19,932 bases of DNA, from positions 1-19,932 of the forward strand of contig JBDTMF010000070.1 of NCBI GenBank assembly GCA_039934455.1, in the 5' to 3' direction. This DNA is from DASQFQ01 sp039934455. Its GTDB lineage: Bacteria; Actinomycetota; Thermoleophilia; Solirubrobacterales; Solirubrobacteraceae. This document shows, in pieces, positions 7,970 to 14,844 of this stretch. The notes below the pieces were generated by a model. It was not told the DNA's origin. It did not search any database and worked only from the letters and a program-made list of their open reading frames with translations. The number at the start of each line of letters is the position of its first letter. Within the stretch, counting starts at the first letter, position 1. A program made the position numbers and the translations under genes.

Positions 7970-9088
7970 ATGCGCACGCTTGTCGTCTCCGACCTCCACC
8001 TCGGGTCCACCCGTGACGCCGACCTGCTGCGGCGGGCCGACCTGCGCGCGCCGCTGCTGGAGGCGGTCGCACGCCATGACCGGCTCGTGATCCTCGGCGA
8101 CGCCGTCGAGCTGCGCGAGGCGCTGCAGCGCGACGTCGCCGAGATCGCCGCGTCCGTCTTCGCCGACCTCGGGCGCGCGCTCGGGCCGGACGGGGAGCTG
8201 CTGCTCGTCGGCGGCAACCACGACCACGGGCTCGTGGCGGGCTGGATCGACGGTCGCCTGCAGACCGAGCCGCCGGGCTTCCTCGGCCTCGAGCAGCGGA
8301 TCGCGCCGGCCGACGCCGGCCTCCTGGCCGCGAAGCTCGCCGCGCTGGCCGCGCCCGCGCGCGTCGAGCTCGCCTACCCCGGCGTGTGGCTGCGCGACGA
8401 CGTCTACGCGATCCACGGCCACTACTCGGACCTCCACACGACCGTGCCGACCTTCGAGCGCTTGGCGGCCGGGGCGATGGGCCGCTGGGTGGTGCACCTG
8501 CCCGAGCGCGACGCGTCCGCGGACGCCTACGAGGCCGCGCTCGCGCCGATCTACGCGTGGATGCACGCGCTCGTCCAGCGCTCGCAGAACGGTCCGCTGA
8601 CCGGCGGCGCCGGCGCCTCCGCGCGCGCCTGGGTGGCGCTGACGGGGGAGGGGCGGCGCACGCATCCCCTGCGCGCCGCCGGGCTGGGCGCGGGCTATGC
8701 GGCGGCCGTGGCGGCGATCAACGGCGTCGGGCTCGGCCCGATCGACCGCAACCTCTCCGGCCAGGCGCTGCGGCGCGGCGGGCTGTTCGGCATGCGCGAG
8801 GTGCTGCGGCGGCTGGGTGTCACGGCGCCGTGGGTGCTGTGGGGCCACTCGCACCGCGCGGGCCCGTGGCCGCGCGACGACCTCTCCGAGTGGACCACGC
8901 CGGCGGGCACGCAGATGCTCAACTCCGGCAGCTGGGTCTACCAGCCGCACTTCCTCACCGGCGGCGCCAACCAGTCGCCGTACTGGCCCGGCACCGCGAT
9001 CTCGGTCGGCGACGACGGGCCGCCCGAGCTGATCCGCCTGCTCGGCGACCGCGGGCACGACGACCTGCGGCCCGCCCGCCGCCCCTAG
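7970..9088 (+). CDS. Calcineurin-like metallophosphoesterase
   Basis: A 372-residue dimetal phosphoesterase. The ordered motifs are SDLHLG (D8, H10), LGDAVE (G43-D44), GGNHDH (N83, H84, D85), an IHGHYSD block in the middle and WGHSHRAG near the C-terminus. These supply most of the metal ligands. The second motif reads GDxxE instead of the usual GDxxD. A long mid-region (about residues 150-270), with FERLAAGAMGRWVVHLPERD and a stretch of alanine- and glycine-rich helix, is an insertion relative to a minimal domain. No signal peptide is visible, so it is probably cytoplasmic. The substrate is unknown; UDP-diacylglucosamine hydrolase-like or cyclic nucleotide activities are only possibilities. 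The start ATG 7970 fits the family N-terminus and the TAGTCT box. The stop overlaps the convergent redoxin stop (CTAG). Confidence 0.9.
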   Translation: MRTLVVSDLHLGSTRDADLLRRADLRAPLLEAVARHDRLVILGDAVELREALQRDVAEIAASVFADLGRALGPDGELLLVGGNHDHGLVAGWIDGRLQTEPPGFLGLEQRIAPADAGLLAAKLAALAAPARVELAYPGVWLRDDVYAIHGHYSDLHTTVPTFERLAAGAMGRWVVHLPERDASADAYEAALAPIYAWMHALVQRSQNGPLTGGAGASARAWVALTGEGRRTHPLRAAGLGAGYAAAVAAINGVGLGPIDRNLSGQALRRGGLFGMREVLRRLGVTAPWVLWGHSHRAGPWPRDDLSEWTTPAGTQMLNSGSWVYQPHFLTGGANQSPYWPGTAISVGDDGPPELIRLLGDRGHDDLRPARRP

Positions 9089-9825
9089 GGCAGCCCGGGG
9101 GTGAAGCAGGTGGCGTGGCAGGTCACGCCGTCGCCGATCTCGAGCGCGAGGATGCCGCGCGTGTGGCGCGGGTGCTCCACGAGCGGGTAGGCCCCGGGCC
9201 CGTCGACGGGGATCCTCTCGCCGTTGGCACGCACCTCGCCGCGACCCTCGAGCACCCCCCACGCCCCGCCCGCCTCGTAGGGCCCGGAGTAGGCGCCGGG
9301 CTGATCGGCGGTCTGGGCCGGGAGCAGCACGCCGGGCGCGTCCTCGGGGCGGACGGGCGGCACCGGCTCACGCTCGACCCCGAGCAGCGCCTGGATCTCG
9401 CGCTCGGTCTCCTCGTAGGCGCCCTCGCCGTAGTGCATGGAGTAGAGCGCGCCCCCGGCGTCCCAGAGATAGCGCGCGGGCCAGCCCTCGTTGCCGTAGA
9501 AGTCCCACAGCTCGAGCCGCCCGTCGATCACGACCGGGTATTCGATCCCGAGGCGCTCGACGGCCTCGGCGGCGGCGTCGGGATCGCGCGCGGGCTCGAA
9601 GCCGCCGGCGTGGATGCCGATCACGCGCAGGCCGTCGGCGGCGTAGCGCTCGTGCCACGCGGACAGGTACGGGAGCGTGCGCAGCGAGTTGACGCGGCAG
9701 AAGTCCCAGAACTCGACGAGCACCGGCCGGCCCCGCTGCTGGTCCATCCGGAGGGGCGCCACATTGACCCACCGGAGCCCGCCCGGGAACGGGACGGCGG
9801 GGATGGCGTCGGGCGGGGCGCGCAC
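9085..9825 (-). CDS. Redoxin (thioredoxin-like) domain protein
   Basis: A 246-residue protein with an N-terminal AhpC/TSA-redoxin-like domain: GRPVLVEFWDFCRVNSLRTLPYLSAWHERY, matching the DipZ/TlpA-like pattern FWxxxCxNxLRTLPYxxAW. Only the first cysteine of the usual CxxC is kept; the partner position is serine (CRVNS). LRVIGIHAGGFEP and GNEGWPARYLWDAGG (the cis-Pro loop) follow. The C-terminal part (VLEGRGEVRANGERIPVDGPG) looks like a small beta domain and ends with a CHATC pair that could serve as resolving thiols. I chose GTG 9825 because TAGCGT lies 8 nt upstream and homology begins shortly after. ATG 9897, adding 24 residues (MSGAYPHLL...), is the alternative. No signal peptide. Role: thiol-disulfide exchange or peroxide handling, substrate unknown. 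Confidence 0.82.
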   Translation of the reverse strand: MRAPPDAIPAVPFPGGLRWVNVAPLRMDQQRGRPVLVEFWDFCRVNSLRTLPYLSAWHERYAADGLRVIGIHAGGFEPARDPDAAAEAVERLGIEYPVVIDGRLELWDFYGNEGWPARYLWDAGGALYSMHYGEGAYEETEREIQALLGVEREPVPPVRPEDAPGVLLPAQTADQPGAYSGPYEAGGAWGVLEGRGEVRANGERIPVDGPGAYPLVEHPRHTRGILALEIGDGVTCHATCFTPGLP

Positions 9826-9937
9826 GCGGCCGGACGCTAGCAGCGCAACTTCCGCCCTCCGGCAGGGATTGAGCAGGTGCGGATAGGCTCCGCTCATCCG
9901 GGTGATCCCGCCCTTTCCCTTCGTACGTTTACTCCTG

Positions 9938-9946
9938 AGGAGGAGT
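9938..9946 (+). promoter_or_regulatory. Strong Shine-Dalgarno before a TTG start
   Basis: GAGGAGGAG lies just upstream of TTG 9949. It selects TTG as the start, because the signal peptide begins exactly there. This is the clearest ribosome-binding site in the window and contrasts with the many genes that lack one. Confidence 0.6.
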
Positions 9947-9948
9947 CT

Positions 9949-10677
9949 TTGCGCAAGTACCTGATCGTGGCGCTCGCCGCCATGCTTTCCATCGCAGTCG
10001 CCGCTGCGGCCGTGGCCCAGGATCCCAGCACCGCTCCCGACGTCACCGCGACCGTCTCGCCGAGCAAGGCCGGCACGAAGAAGAAGCCGAAGAACGTGGC
10101 GCTCAAGCTGTTCGTCAAGAACAACAAGACGGACGCGACGGTCGACACCATCACCGTCAACCTCGGCAAGCAGCTCAAGCTCAACGGCAAGGGCTTCAAG
10201 TACTGCACCGCCAACACGCTGAACTCGCAGGGCAAGGCGGCCTGCCCGTCCGGCTCCAAGGCCGGCCGCGGTACCGCCCATGCTGTGGTCGGCCCCGGCC
10301 ACGTCCCGGTGAGCTTCACCGTCGACGCCTACGTCGGCAGCAAGAACACGATCATCTTCTACACCCAGCAGACGGCCCCCGGCACGATCCGCAAGGGTCT
10401 CGTCGGCAAGGTCTCGAAGGCCGGCGGCAAGTACGGCTCGAAGATCGTCATCAAGATCGACGACGATCTCCAGCAGCCCGCGCCGAGCGTGTTCTCGGGT
10501 CTCGTCGACCTCCAGACCACGATCAAGGCCAGGAAGGGCAAGCACTACCTCGTCAGCTCGACCGGCTGCAGGAGCAAGCACCACAACGTCGGCGTGAAGT
10601 TCAGCTTCCACCCGAACGCGACGTTCCCCGCCACCGGCTCGATCAGCGGCAACACAACGGCGAAGTGCAAGGGGTAG
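9949..10677 (+). CDS. Lysine-rich secreted hypothetical protein
   Basis: A 242-residue exported protein. With the TTG start it reads MRKYLIVALAAMLSIAVAAAAVAQD, a textbook signal peptide with likely cleavage at AVA/QD (residue 23). The mature protein is beta-rich and unusually lysine-rich (TKKKPKN, KNNKTD, KLNGKGFK), so strongly basic. Four cysteines (KYCTANT, KAACPSG, STGCRSK, AKCKG) fit two disulfides. Patches such as FVKNNKTDATVDTITVNLGK suggest an immunoglobulin-like or similar sandwich, but I recognise no family. I associate such proteins with Solirubrobacterales; that is an impression, not a search result. AAG-rich codon use and a strong ribosome site suggest high expression. A strong hairpin terminator follows 26 nt after the stop, so it is probably monocistronic. 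ATG 9877, in the same frame, is less likely because it would bury the signal peptide. Confidence 0.8.
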   Translation: MRKYLIVALAAMLSIAVAAAAVAQDPSTAPDVTATVSPSKAGTKKKPKNVALKLFVKNNKTDATVDTITVNLGKQLKLNGKGFKYCTANTLNSQGKAACPSGSKAGRGTAHAVVGPGHVPVSFTVDAYVGSKNTIIFYTQQTAPGTIRKGLVGKVSKAGGKYGSKIVIKIDDDLQQPAPSVFSGLVDLQTTIKARKGKHYLVSSTGCRSKHHNVGVKFSFHPNATFPATGSISGNTTAKCKG

Positions 10678-10703
10678 CTCGCGGCCACCGCTCCGAGTAG
10701 CAG

Positions 10704-10735
10704 GACGACGGCCCCGCTCTGGCGGGGCCGTCGTC
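10704..10735 (+). terminator. Perfect 14-bp hairpin terminator
   Basis: GACGACGGCCCCGC (10704-10717) and GCGGGGCCGTCGTC (10722-10735) pair without mismatch around a TCTG loop. The hairpin lies 26 nt after the stop of the secreted protein. The trailing tract is only weakly T-rich (GTTCT), as is common in high-GC actinobacteria. Confidence 0.8.
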
Positions 10736-10756
10736 GTTCTCGGATCGTCATGCTTG

Positions 10757-10897
10757 ATGCTGATGCTCGTGTTCGCCCATGCGGGCCACTGGCTCGTCTC
10801 GCTGGCCTACATCGCGCCTCTGATCTTCCTCGTCGGCGTGATCCTCGCCGGCAAGGTCCGCGATCGCCGGTCCGGCTCCGGCGAGCCGCCCGAGTAA
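10757..10897 (+). CDS. Small single-span membrane protein (46 aa)
   Basis: A 46-residue ORF starting at ATG 10757 (or ATG 10763), reading MLMLVFAHAGHWLVSLAYIA and continuing through a hydrophobic stretch (PLIFLVGVILAG) to a charged tail (KVRDRRSGSGEPPE) and TAA. This is one predicted transmembrane helix with a positive-inside cytoplasmic tail. The HAGHWLV.L.Y.AP pattern looks like small membrane proteins I associate with Thermoleophilia, which supports it being a real gene. It sits between a strong terminator and an 85-residue protein gene, with a SCO1 copper chaperone close by, so a role near respiratory oxidase assembly is possible but unproven. There is no clear Shine-Dalgarno. Function unknown. 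Confidence 0.6.
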   Translation: MLMLVFAHAGHWLVSLAYIAPLIFLVGVILAGKVRDRRSGSGEPPE

Positions 10898-10967
10898 CAC
10901 GGAATTCCCTCAGGGGTCATTGCGTCTTATTGAGGTGCCCGGGCAACCGCTCGGGGGTCTCGTGCGA

Positions 10968-11225
10968 ATGAGAGATGAGATGAGCCTGCGCGAATTGAAG
11001 GTACTGCTCGACCAGGTAGCCGACACACGGGAGCTGATTCTGCGCCGCGAGGCGTCACGGGGCCCGGCGTGGAACGCCCTCTACGACGCCTGGAGCGACG
11101 CGCACGAGGAGGCGGAGGACGCGTGGCGCACCTGGCGGTTCGGTGGGGGCTACGAGGCCTACTCCGTCTACCGGGCGGCGGCCGACCGCGAGGACGCCGC
11201 GCAGGACGCCGTCGCCGGGGGCTAA
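10968..11225 (+). CDS. Small acidic helical hypothetical protein (85 aa)
   Basis: An 85-residue protein starting MRDEMSLRELKVLLDQVADT. ATG 10980 (MSLREL) or TTG 10920 are alternative starts. The sequence is acidic and strongly helical, rich in Glu, Asp and Ala, with four tryptophans (PAWNALYDAWSD, DAWRTWRFGGGYEAY). It has no signal peptide or membrane segment. The body of the helix shows coiled-coil-like spacing. I recognise no domain. It follows the small membrane protein by 70 nt and may be co-transcribed with it. Its stop overlaps the convergent SCO1 stop by 4 nt (CTAA at 11222-11225). That exact stop sharing, plus coherent composition, argues that it is a real gene. Confidence 0.65.
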   Translation: MRDEMSLRELKVLLDQVADTRELILRREASRGPAWNALYDAWSDAHEEAEDAWRTWRFGGGYEAYSVYRAAADREDAAQDAVAGG

Positions 11226-11818
11226 CCCAGCCGGCGCAGATCGTGCTCGAGGTCCTCGCTCGTCAGCTGCGAGTGCGGGAAGCCGATCCGCTGCAGGCCG
11301 TTGCCGTCGACGACGACCACGTAGGCGGAGTGGTCGAGCGTCCCGCGCTGGGGGGCGATGCCGTAGCCCTTCCACACCGGCGCCAGCTCGCGCTCGGATC
11401 CGAGCACGAAGCGCATGCGGCCGGTCACGTGCTGCTGGAGCAGGAAGCGCTTCGCGCGTGCCGGCGTGTCGTTGGCCGGGTCGACGGAGACGAGCAGCAC
11501 CGGCAGGTCGTGCCCGAGCCGGTCGAGCGCGCCGCGGATTGACTGCACCTGGCCCGGGCAGGTGTCCTTGCAGGTCGAGTAGACGAAGGCCATGACGACC
11601 GTGCGCCCGCGGTAGCTCGCCATCGACACCGTCCTGCCGTCCTGGTCGCGGAGCCGGAACACCGGTGCCCGTGCGCCCGGCGGGCGGATCGAGCCGGCGA
11701 ACGCGCTGCTCGGCCGCTCAGTGCCCTGGCCACGGCTCGCGGCGATCCAGATGCCTGCGACGGCCGCCGCGGCACACAGGCCGACGGTCGCGAGGGCGTA
11801 GAGGACGCGGGTCTGCAC
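11222..11818 (-). CDS. SCO1/SenC family copper chaperone
   Basis: A 198-residue membrane-anchored thioredoxin-fold protein. An N-terminal helix (VLYALATVGLCAAAAVAGIWIAA, about residues 5-27) anchors it outside the membrane. The copper-binding CxxxCP motif is TCKDTCP (C83, C87), and the distal ligand is H163 in LDHSAYVVVVD. PPGARAPVFRLRDQDGRTVSM and VSVDPANDTPARA are family hallmarks. SCO proteins deliver copper to, or reduce, the CuA site of cytochrome c oxidase; no oxidase subunit is in view. The start is GTG 11818, with TAATCT exactly 7 nt upstream, consistent with a leaderless transcript. It is convergent with the small 85-residue gene. Confidence 0.93.
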   Translation of the reverse strand: MQTRVLYALATVGLCAAAAVAGIWIAASRGQGTERPSSAFAGSIRPPGARAPVFRLRDQDGRTVSMASYRGRTVVMAFVYSTCKDTCPGQVQSIRGALDRLGHDLPVLLVSVDPANDTPARAKRFLLQQHVTGRMRFVLGSERELAPVWKGYGIAPQRGTLDHSAYVVVVDGNGLQRIGFPHSQLTSEDLEHDLRRLG

Positions 11819-11831
11819 CCGCGTCAGATTA
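11819..11831 (-). promoter_or_regulatory. Candidate leaderless -10 promoter for the SCO1 gene
   Basis: On the minus strand TAATCT (11831-11826) is followed by 7 nt and the GTG start at 11818. No Shine-Dalgarno is present. It lies between the SCO1 start and the end of the response-regulator gene. Confidence 0.45.
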
Positions 11832-11837
11832 GGCCCC

Positions 11838-12473
11838 TCAGGCTTCCGTCAGCCCGCGGCGGATCGCGTAGCGGACGAGCTCGACGCGGTCGCGCATGCC
11901 GAGCTTGCGCAGCAGGTTCGCGCGGTGCGACTCGACGGTCTTCTCCGCGAGGTGGAGGATCTCGGCGATCTGCTTGTTGGTGTGCGCCTCGGCGATCAGC
12001 TTCAGGACCTCCTGCTCGCGCGGGGTCAGCGGCTCGTCCGGGCCGGCGCGGTCGTCGCTCATCCAGTCGCGGATCAACGAGCGCTCGACGGCGGTGGTGA
12101 GGAACGCCTCGCCGCGGTGGACGGCCCGCATCGCGCCGATCAGCGCGTGGTCGACCTCGCGCTTGAGAACGTAGCCGGACGCGCCCGCCTTCAGCGCATC
12201 GAAGACGTAGCGCTCGTCGTCGTGCATGGAGAGCACGAGCACCTGCGTGCTGGGCATGTGGGAGCGGATCTCGCGCGCGGCCTGCAGGCCGGTCATGCGC
12301 GGCATCGAGACGTCCAGGACGCAGAGGTCGGGCTTGGTGGCCAGCGCCTGCTCGAAGGCGTCGACGCCGTCCTCGGCCTCCGCGATGACCTCCATGTCCG
12401 GCTGCCGGTCGATGAGGAGGCGCAGGCCGCCACGGACGATGCCGTGGTCGTCGGCGATCAGGATCTTCATCAT
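11838..12473 (-). CDS. NarL/FixJ-type response regulator with LuxR HTH
   Basis: A 211-residue two-component response regulator. The receiver domain has the acidic pair in LIADDHGIVR (D8, D9), the phospho-acceptor D54 in LCVLDVSMPRM, the Ser switch in VLVLSMHDD and the Lys in GYVLKREVD. The C-terminal LuxR helix-turn-helix is PLTPREQEVLKLIAEAHTNKQIAEILHLAEKTVESHRANLLRKLG, about residues 146-190 (quoted here in pieces: PLTPREQEVL, TNKQIAEIL, KTVESHRANLL). It should bind DNA and control genes in response to the neighbouring kinase. The start ATG 12473 overlaps the kinase stop (ATGA), so the pair is translationally coupled; ATG 12470 is equally possible. Targets are not visible here. Confidence 0.94.
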   Translation of the reverse strand: MMKILIADDHGIVRGGLRLLIDRQPDMEVIAEAEDGVDAFEQALATKPDLCVLDVSMPRMTGLQAAREIRSHMPSTQVLVLSMHDDERYVFDALKAGASGYVLKREVDHALIGAMRAVHRGEAFLTTAVERSLIRDWMSDDRAGPDEPLTPREQEVLKLIAEAHTNKQIAEILHLAEKTVESHRANLLRKLGMRDRVELVRYAIRRGLTEA

Positions 12474-13468
12474 GTTGCTCCCATCGTGAGTTCGATCGTG
12501 GTGCCTTCGTTCGGTGTCGAGAACAGGGCGAGGTTTCCGCCGATCAGCAGCGCGCGCTCGCGCATGCCCGACAGCCCGAGGCCGCCGACGCGGCCGCGCG
12601 GACGGCCGTTGCGGCCGGTGTTGCCGGGGCCGGGGTCGAACCCGGCGCCGTCGTCGGAGATGCGGAGGATCGTGCGGCCGACGAACGAGAGCTGGACGCG
12701 CACGTGCGACGCCTTGGCGTGCTGGGCGATGTTCGAGAGGCTCTCCTGCGTCACGCGGTAGATCACGAGCTGCTCCTCGTCGGTCATCGGCGGCATCTCG
12801 CCGTGGCGGGAGAAGCGGGCGTCGATGCCGCTGCGCTGCGCGAAGTCCTCCACCTGGGAGGCGAGCGCCGGGATCAGGCCGTGGTCGTCGAGCGCGGTCG
12901 GCCGCAGCTGGCGGGCGAGCTGGAGGAGCTCCTCCATCGCCTGGTTGGCGAGGCGCTTGGTCTCCTGGAGCTCCGGGCGCAGCGCGAGCGGGGCGTCCAT
13001 CGTGGTCGCCTCGAGGCGCAGCAGGATGCCGGTGAGGGCCTGGTTGACCTCGTCGTGGAGGTCCTGGGCAATGCGCGAGCGCTCCTGCTCCTGGCCGCGC
13101 AGAACGGCGCGGCCCGCCTGGCGGCGCTCGTCCTCGATGCGGCTGAGCATGCGGTTGAAGCCGGTGGTGAGCTTCTGGACCTCGCGGGCCGCCCAGCGCG
13201 GCGGGCTCGCGCGCATGCCGGGGGCGTTGAGGTCGACCTGGTCCATCGTCTGCACGAGGCGCTCCATCGGCTCCAGGCGGCGGCGGATCAGCAGCGAATT
13301 GAGGAGAACGGCGCTGAAGACCGCGAGCGCGAGCAGCAGCAGGCCCTCGCCGCTGGTCGCGTCGCCGAGCCGGTCGCGCGTGATCCCGACCGCCACGATG
13401 GCGGTCATGCCGACCAGCAGCGAGTTGACCGCGAGAACCTGGGTAAGCAGTGTGCGGGTGCGCATCAC
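12470..13468 (-). CDS. Sensor histidine kinase, NarL-partner type (HisKA_3)
   Basis: A 332-residue membrane kinase. Two N-terminal hydrophobic segments (about 7-29 and 42-61) flank a very short external loop (RDRLGDATSGEG). A HAMP-like region with RRRLEPMERLVQTMDQVDL follows. The HisKA_3 dimerisation domain carries the phospho-acceptor H138 in ERSRIAQDLHDEVNQAL. The ATPase domain has the N-box TQESLSNIAQHA, the G1 box ISDDGAGFDPG and the G2 box GGLGLSGMRERA. The tiny external loop suggests it senses something in or at the membrane, or through the HAMP region, rather than a soluble ligand. The start is GTG 13468 or ATG 13465, adjacent codons. It is divergent from the rhodanese-MoeB block, 88 bp away. 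Confidence 0.92.
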   Translation of the reverse strand: MMRTRTLLTQVLAVNSLLVGMTAIVAVGITRDRLGDATSGEGLLLLALAVFSAVLLNSLLIRRRLEPMERLVQTMDQVDLNAPGMRASPPRWAAREVQKLTTGFNRMLSRIEDERRQAGRAVLRGQEQERSRIAQDLHDEVNQALTGILLRLEATTMDAPLALRPELQETKRLANQAMEELLQLARQLRPTALDDHGLIPALASQVEDFAQRSGIDARFSRHGEMPPMTDEEQLVIYRVTQESLSNIAQHAKASHVRVQLSFVGRTILRISDDGAGFDPGPGNTGRNGRPRGRVGGLGLSGMRERALLIGGNLALFSTPNEGTTIELTMGAT

Positions 13469-13534
13469 GGCTTCTATCGGCCATCCGTCCAGCGAGCCTT
13501 ATGGGGGTAAGGCCGGATTCGGTCTGGGGCCGGA

Positions 13535-13559
13535 TTCCGCGGCTATACTTTCTGAAGTG
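13535..13559 (+). promoter_or_regulatory. Shared promoter/operator element, copy A (rhodanese-MoeB)
   Basis: Bases 13541-13559 are GGCTATACTTTCTGAAGTG, identical to 16440-16458 before cysM. Over 25 nt (13535-13559 against 16434-16458) the two copies differ at two bases. TATACT (13544-13549) is a strong -10. Transcription would start about 7 nt later, at the GTG (13557-13559) that ends the element. No -35 hexamer is evident, which suggests an activator or another recognition mode. Confidence 0.6.
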
Positions 13560-13592
13560 TCGAAACCTGACCCGGAACGAGTGATTTCATGA
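13557..13592 (+). CDS. Putative 11-codon leaderless upstream ORF (leader peptide)
   Basis: GTG 13557 opens an 11-codon frame (MSKPDPERVIS) ending at TGA 13590-13592, which overlaps the rhodanese-MoeB ATG (13589-13591) as ATGA. If the TATACT box is used, this GTG sits at the very 5' end of the mRNA. A ribosome finishing the peptide would then be placed on the MoeB start. The peptide has no cysteine, so cysteine-codon attenuation is not supported. Translation is inferred from layout only. Confidence 0.35.
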   Translation: MSKPDPERVIS

Positions 13593-14770
13593 GCCCAACC
13601 GGAGCGGAGGTCATCCGGAAGATCCGCAGCGAGGTCGAGGAGGTCGACCCGTCGGAGGTGCGCGAGCATCTCGGCAACGGCGTCGTCCTGGTCGACGTGC
13701 GCGAGACAGAGGAGTGGGACGCCGGCCACATCCCCGGCGCCAAGCACGTCCCGCGCGGCTACCTCGAGTCGCGGATCGAGGGCGCGGTCGCCGATCGCGA
13801 CCAGCGCGTCGTCGTCTACTGCGCCTCCGGCCAGCGCTCCGCGCTCGCCGCCAACACCCTGCGCGAGCAGTTGGGCTACGAGAACGTCGCCTCCATGAAC
13901 GGCGGCATCACGCTGTGGAAGGACCGCGGCTACGACGTCGAGCTCCCGAAGTCGCTCACCAAGGAGCAGCGCGAGCGCTACTCGCGCCACCTGCTCGTGC
14001 CCGAGATCGGCCTCGAGGGGCAGACGAAGCTGCTCGAGTCCAAGGTGCTGCTGCTCGGCGCCGGCGGGCTCGGCTCGCCGACCGCGCTGTACCTCGCGGC
14101 GGCCGGGGTCGGCACGCTCGGGATCGTCGACGACGACGAGGTCGACCTGTCCAACCTCCAGCGCCAGGTCATCCACACGACCGACCGCATCGGCGTCGCG
14201 AAGGTCGACTCCGCGGAGGAGTCGATCAAGGCGATCAACCCTGGCGTGGACGTCAAGAAGTACAAGGTTCGCCTCGACGCCTCCAACATCATGGAGATCA
14301 TCGAGGGCTACGACGTGATCGTCGACGGCGTGGACAACTTCCCCACGCGCTACCTGCTCAACGACGCGACGGTCCGCCTCGGCATCCCGGTCGTCTCGGC
14401 CTCGATCCTCGGCTTCGACGGCCAGCTCTCGGTCTTCGCCCCGCACGAGGGCCCGTGCTACCGCTGCCTCTACCCGGTGCCGCCGCCGGCCGACATGGCC
14501 CCCTCCTGCGGCGCCAACGGGGTCCTCGGCGTGCTCCCGGGCACGATGGGGCTGCTCCAGGCCACCGAGGTCATCAAGCTCGTGACCGGCGCCGGCGAGC
14601 CGCTGGTCGGCCGCCTGCTGCTCTACGAGGCGCTCGGCGCGACGTTCACCGAGCTCAAGGTCCGCCGCGATCCCGAGTGCGCGATCTGCTCGAAGGACCC
14701 GTCCGAGATCTCCGACGAGGAGCTGGGCGTGTTCCCCGACTACGAGGCGTTCTGCGCCGCCGCAGGCTGA
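13589..14770 (+). CDS. moeZ: Rhodanese-MoeB/ThiF sulfur-carrier adenylyltransferase/sulfurtransferase
   Basis: A 393-residue two-domain protein. The N-terminal rhodanese domain (about 15-115) has the persulfide cysteine C78 in VYCASGQRS. The C-terminal E1-like adenylation domain (about 122-393) has the ATP loop GAGGLGS (155-161), DDDEVDLSNLQRQ, DNFPTRYLLND, the catalytic cysteine C305 in APSCGANG and zinc CxxC pairs C288/C291 and C362/C365. It should adenylate the C-terminal glycine of a ThiS/MoaD-like carrier and then add sulfur to form a thiocarboxylate. Mycobacterial MoeZ does this for CysO but has its rhodanese domain at the C-terminus; here the order is reversed. The carrier gene follows 74 nt downstream. 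ATG 13589 overlaps the upstream ORF stop. The gene symbol is by function, not certain orthology. Confidence 0.92.
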   Translation: MSPTGAEVIRKIRSEVEEVDPSEVREHLGNGVVLVDVRETEEWDAGHIPGAKHVPRGYLESRIEGAVADRDQRVVVYCASGQRSALAANTLREQLGYENVASMNGGITLWKDRGYDVELPKSLTKEQRERYSRHLLVPEIGLEGQTKLLESKVLLLGAGGLGSPTALYLAAAGVGTLGIVDDDEVDLSNLQRQVIHTTDRIGVAKVDSAEESIKAINPGVDVKKYKVRLDASNIMEIIEGYDVIVDGVDNFPTRYLLNDATVRLGIPVVSASILGFDGQLSVFAPHEGPCYRCLYPVPPPADMAPSCGANGVLGVLPGTMGLLQATEVIKLVTGAGEPLVGRLLLYEALGATFTELKVRRDPECAICSKDPSEISDEELGVFPDYEAFCAAAG

Positions 14771-14844
14771 ATGGTCGACTGGATGGAGACCCCCGACATC
14801 AGATGTTTGGGCCGGATGCCCACACGGGGTAACCCCTGACGCAC

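Noticed and set aside
9898..10611. N-terminal extension of the redoxin frame up to 10611
   Set aside because: The extra residues are antisense to the secreted protein, which has a signal peptide and a strong ribosome site.
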